Below the pieces are notes generated by a model. It searched no databases. It was given only the letters and a program-made list of their open reading frames with translations, and was not told the origin of the DNA. A stretch of 64,000 nucleotides of DNA from Prorocentrum cordatum (taxonomy: Eukaryota; Sar; Dinophyceae; Prorocentrales; Prorocentraceae): assembly GCA_963575745.1 (NCBI GenBank), contig CAUYUJ010014625.1, forward strand, positions 324,905 through 388,904, read 5' to 3'. Positions within the stretch are counted from its first letter, which is position 1, and each line of letters begins with the position of its first letter. The translations under genes were made by a program, and so were the position numbers. Below are positions 60,232 through 64,000 of this stretch, in pieces.

Positions 60232-60497
60232 TGACCCAAATGGGGTCCAGCGACAAGGGGGTGGTGCAATACATACATATATATATATATATATATGGTG
60301 CAACCGATTTGTGGGATTGCAATGCATTTGGGGCGTGGGATACATCTCGGGGCGCAAATGTTTTGCTGTGTGTTCGCGTGCAATACACTACTTGCATTAC
60401 AACTCAAAACAATTAATTCTCTGGCGCAGTACATGTGCAATCCAATTGCCCCACATCTATTGCACCACCCCCTTTCAGCTGAACCCCCTTTGGGGTC
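60232..60497. mobile_element. ~265-bp TIR element with (AT)n core
   Basis: Long inverted ends: GGGGTCCAGCGACAAGGGGG, then TGGTGCAATA at the left, and TATTGCACCACCCCC, then GCTGAACCCC at the right (26 of 30 match). A further GGTGCAA...GGATTGCA internal inverted pair lies within. (AT)11 at 60275-60297 sits in the left half. ACCCAAAT occurs at both edges (60234-60241 and 60498-60505), possibly a target duplication, although it overlaps an extended TIR. Confidence 0.8.
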
Positions 60498-61520
60498 ACC
60501 CAAATATCAGAAGGCGCCAGTACTTCTCAGAAACCCTCGCGCTTTCCGAGAAGTTTTCTGTGCCTCAGAGGCCGGAGGACTCGCGAGCCTTTGAGGAGGC
60601 TTGCTCCCCCTCACTTTCCCCGAACGCTCGCAGGCTACCAATGGTTTTCGGTAGATGTTGGCCTCTTGGGAGGGGGGGGCGAGGGGACTCCGAGAGCAGG
60701 TGGCACCGTCTTGTGGCCCTTGTCGAACCTTCTGGAGGTATGTCGGAAGTTGTCGTGAACCAGATTCGGGTATCTTGAGCCATTTGAGAGGCCATTTTGG
60801 AGCATCGGACGCCCTCTTGGACCCATCTTTGGCTATCTTGGGCGCCCTGACCCCTCGCGCCCCCCAAAAAGAAATCTCAGGGAGGTGAGGTGGAGTGCAC
60901 CCCTCCCTGGAGGGAAGAGGGTTTTGGACGAAGCGAGAACGAGATTTGTTCGACCACCTGCGCCCACAGGGCTATTGGGATTTCCAAGGGGCCCCAGAAT
61001 CGTTCCTGCATTCCCCATGGGCAACTTGCGATGCGAGATTCTTGGACAGGGCTTAAAAAAACAGGCGCGCGCAACGCGCGCGAGCGGTCTTACTGCAAAC
61101 CATGGGGAAGTCGGAATGTCAGAAAGAAGGAGAACAGGACAGCAAAGGAACACTGTGGCCGGAAATGCCAGCGTGGGCTCGAGTGGAGCGGCGCGGATTG
61201 CGAGGAGGGGGCTCATGGAGAGGAATCACGCATCAGCAGCAGCAGCGGACCCAGATCTCCATCGTCGATTTTCTTCGCCCGACAATATGGGGCTGGCAGA
61301 TTTTCCAACCAGGCCACCCGACCCGCCCATTCTGCATACCTTGGCGGCCAGACCCCCATGACTACCGATTGTTCCCCGAGACTCCCGCCTCGCGCTGACC
61401 CGCGCACTCTGCATGCCGCCGCCGCTAGATGTCCAGGTCCACAGAGTGTCCCCCAAGGCTCCCGCCTCGTGCCTTCGACTACCACGACTGAACCCGACAT
61501 ACTTGAACAACACCTAACAA
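60498..61520. other. Unassigned stretch, partly GGCCNTCTTGGG repeats
   Basis: CTCTTGGG and CATTTTGGAGCATC words at 60640-60860. The remainder shows GCGCGCAACGCGCGCG at 61067 and GACTCCCGCC / GGCTCCCGCC duplications near 61380 and 61460. No gene recognised. Confidence 0.45.
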
Positions 61521-62330
61521 GACATACCATGGCATAACATCGCATCGCATGACATTTCACAACACAACACAGCACCACATACCATGCCAGACATGCTTAG
61601 CAAACTATGACATTACAGAGAAGGGCATGCAGACGAGAGCATGCCATCGCACATCAAACCAGAGCACAACCAATCATACCATACCATGCCACACCATGCC
61701 ATATTGTACCACAACATAGCATGACTTAGCATATCACATCATAACGCACCGTACTAGTTCGTGTGTTGGCAAATAAGCAGGCATGGCATATTACACATCC
61801 AAACCTCATGTCACATACTATCAGGGTGTAGCATACACCAGTATGTGTGATCACACAGTAAGCATGTCATGACATTCCAGTTCATCTTAGAACACCGTCT
61901 CGCAGAACACATAATGCCATCGCGTGACAAAGCATTACATCACATAGCGTGGCATCACGTATCACACCATCGCAGCACATAACATATCATACCACGCTGA
62001 AGTATACCATACTGGAACACACATGACATAGCATCGCACCATGTACAACGGCCCGACATAGCATACGTTAATATACCATGCCATGGCGACCACATCGTAC
62101 CACGTCTTGCCATAAGAGATCAGGATAATCATAACAACACAGCACCTATCATTCCGCAACATGCTACACCATACAACAACATCAATCAACACAACGACAC
62201 AGCCGAGCACAACAGGACACATCATCACAGCGCAGCACGACACGATCACACATAACACAGCCTAACATAGCATAATGCAGCACATCTCAGAACACACCAT
62301 GACGTAGCATAGCACAACATAGTACAGGAC
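61521..62330 (+). repeat. ACATAGCATACC-type degenerate simple sequence
   Basis: About 800 bases built from CATACC, CATGCC, ACATAGC, CACATC, ATACCA words, AT-richer than the surroundings. Similar GCATGGCATAGCATGG text occurs at 15040-15115. Confidence 0.8.
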
Positions 62331-62589
62331 ACCGGCAACGGGCGACCTGGTCCGACCGCCGCTTTGGCCAAGACCACCGGGCCCCGCGCGCATGGTTCCA
62401 GTAGGCGCGGGCACCTTCGGGAACAAAGACCGGAGGTTCTGGTGGGGATTGCTCGAAACAAAATAGTGGCTCAACCATCCTGTGGTGCCGGGTCCCCGTT
62501 TTGAAGAGACAGTGCTTTTTCTACCTCCCGACCTGCCTTCCCCCCCTCCCATATTTGTCATCTCTGCCGCTGCTTTCCACATGTCAACC

Positions 62590-63245
62590 ATGTCGGCACA
62601 CCCTTCACACGCTTCGTGACCCCATATGGAGCTCCATTCAAATTCCCAGAGGCGACGTTCGCAGGTGGGCGCTTCGTGACCCTACAAGGAGCTGCACCTG
62701 AGGCTCCAGTGGCGACGCTCGAATGTCGGCGTCACGCCCAATTTATCATTCCACTCACGAGGATCGTGGCCCCATGGGCCCATAGGGAGCTGCACCAGAG
62801 GCCCTATGTGGCTGCGTTCGCTAGTCGGCACTTCACCCATGTAGGCACACCCCGTATCAGGATCGTGGCCCCATGGGGGAGCTCCACCGGAGGTCGTGGC
62901 GGTGTCCACATGCGGCCGCGCCACCCATCTCGGCACACCCCTCACGCGTCTCGTGGCCCATGGGGCAGGCTCTCGCGAAGGCCTCGGTGGCGGTGTCCAC
63001 AGGCCGCCGCCCCATCCAGTTCGGCACACCCCTTACACGTGGTGTTACCCCATAGGGGGGCTCCACGGAAGGCCTCAGTTGCGGCGTCCGCATGCAGCAG
63101 CACCACCCATGTCGGTCCAACCCTCACACGTGACTTCACACGTGTCGTGGTGCTCCACCGAGGACCCCAGTGGCAGCGCCCGCATAGCGGCCCCGCCGCC
63201 CCGCCCCATTTCAGCACGCACGCTTCGTGGCCCCGCCCCCACCGA
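62590..63245 (+). repeat. Degenerate ~95-110 bp tandem repeat
   Basis: GTCGGCACACCC(T/C)TCACACG(C/T), (C)TCGTG(G/A)CCCCAT, GGAGCTCCAC(C)GGAGG and GTGGC(G/A)(G)(T/C)GT/CG modules recur with starts near 62598, 62660, 62730, 62845, 62930, 63020 and 63110. Identity between units is moderate. Confidence 0.75.
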
Positions 63246-63790
63246 CGGCGATATTCAAAACCACGGAATTCGCAATTGCATATGCCTGGGCCCTTCGATG
63301 GGAGAATCTTAACGACGTTGACCCCCAGAGGTCTCGATCCCTTCCCGGGGGCCCGTTTTTTCCCCGAGCCGTTTGTTGACGGCCTTGGGGCCCCTGGAGG
63401 CCAAAAATAGCGCAAAACCCGTGCCGTTTTTTGTTTCCACGAGAGGGTGTGGGCGTCCGATCCCAGAACGCCCGTGACGAGGCTTAGCGAATGACAACCT
63501 TCCAGGTTGCGCAAGAATCCCAAAGCATTTGTTCTAATATGTTCTGATCAATCGGATGCTTAAAATCGTCTCAACCCTGGCGTCGCGATTTTTTCGCAAC
63601 GAGAGGGGTCAAGTTTTCGGGCCCCCAGTGACCGTTCCGGAGGATCTGGGCGCCCCACGGGACCGCTCTCGGCGATGCGGATGTGATGGAATGATTCTTG
63701 AGATTGGACCCCCCCCGGAAACTCCAGAAAACGCCCGAAGACCTCGAGCCACGAGACGCGAGTCTACGCCTCTACCGTGGCGTCCGAGGA
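63246..63790. other. Unassigned stretch
   Basis: No recognisable gene or repeat. Confidence 0.4.
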
Positions 63791-63964
63791 CAGCTCCGCA
63801 CCGCCGGTGCATCGGAGATGCGCCTCGAGGGTGGATCCCGATATTCTTCGCGTCGGCATCGGACCGAGGCATCTCCCGCATCGCCCATGCGCGTGGGTGC
63901 AACGGCGATGCGGAGCAGCGACCCTCCGACCCCATCTGCTCGGACCCCCCTTGGGAGGCATTTT
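63791..63964. repeat. GCATCGG/GATGCG array, second locus
   Basis: CCGGTGCATCGGAGATGCG, TCGGCATCGGACCGAGGCATC, CAACGGCGATGCGGAGCAGCGACC and CCGACCCCATCTGCTCGGACC. The end corresponds to GATGCGGCGAGATCCACCGACCCTATCCGCTCGGACACC (split here) at 20970-21010. Confidence 0.7.
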
Positions 63965-63967
63965 AGC

Positions 63968-64000
63968 GAGAGGAGGTGGAGGAGGAGGAGGAGGAGGAGG
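63968..64000 (-). repeat. (GGA)n microsatellite running off the window
   Basis: AGAGGAGGTGGAGGAGG continuing as GGA triplets to the last base. Confidence 0.95.

Overview
This window looks like repeat-dominated nuclear DNA from a large eukaryotic genome, most likely a dinoflagellate. The evidence is strongly GC-rich sequence, almost no unique coding sequence, several non-LTR retroelements whose proteins carry endonuclease, reverse transcriptase (RT), RNase H and zinc-ribbon domains of the kind abundant in dinoflagellate genomes, and a very high density of short foldback or terminal-inverted-repeat (TIR) elements and (TCC/GGA)n microsatellites. Nothing looks bacterial, organellar or viral of animals or crops, and I recognise no host housekeeping gene, tRNA or rRNA. 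The organism is an inference from family resemblance recalled from memory. No search was run.

Layout. 0-0.5 kb is a GGA-rich tract. 0.5-2.1 kb is a decayed reverse transcriptase. 2.7-5.6 kb holds dispersed repeats, including one insertion with a recognisable pre-insertion site. 5.9-12.8 kb is the best preserved unit: a retroelement with an ORF1 (zinc knuckle plus coiled coil), an endonuclease ORF, and an RT/RNase H/zinc-ribbon ORF, interrupted by one single-base frameshift inside a 93-bp coding repeat. 12.8-36 kb is mostly microsatellites, minisatellites and small inverted-repeat elements, including a four-copy MITE-like family at 26-32 kb. 36.6-43.4 kb holds the RNase H end of a second element followed by ORF1 and C-terminal remains of a third. 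44-52 kb is microsatellite and foldback DNA. 52.4-53.4 kb is a 5'-truncated RNase H end. 53.8-54.4 kb is a foldback element with two other elements nested in it. 55.6-57.6 kb is a retroelement fragment fused to an ORF1-like protein. 58-64 kb is degenerate repeats.

How it fits together. All RNase H-type retroelement pieces lie on the + strand. Each is followed within about 70-430 bases by a (TCC)n tract, and most are also preceded by one. The truncated copy at 52.4 kb joins the TCC tract at the exact codon where protein similarity begins. I read this as a retroelement lineage that inserts into, or carries, (TCC)n microsatellites. The many 130-270 bp TIR or foldback elements have no transposase here and must be mobilised in trans. 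Three of them have good target-site duplications, two of those with a readable empty site in a paralogous repeat.
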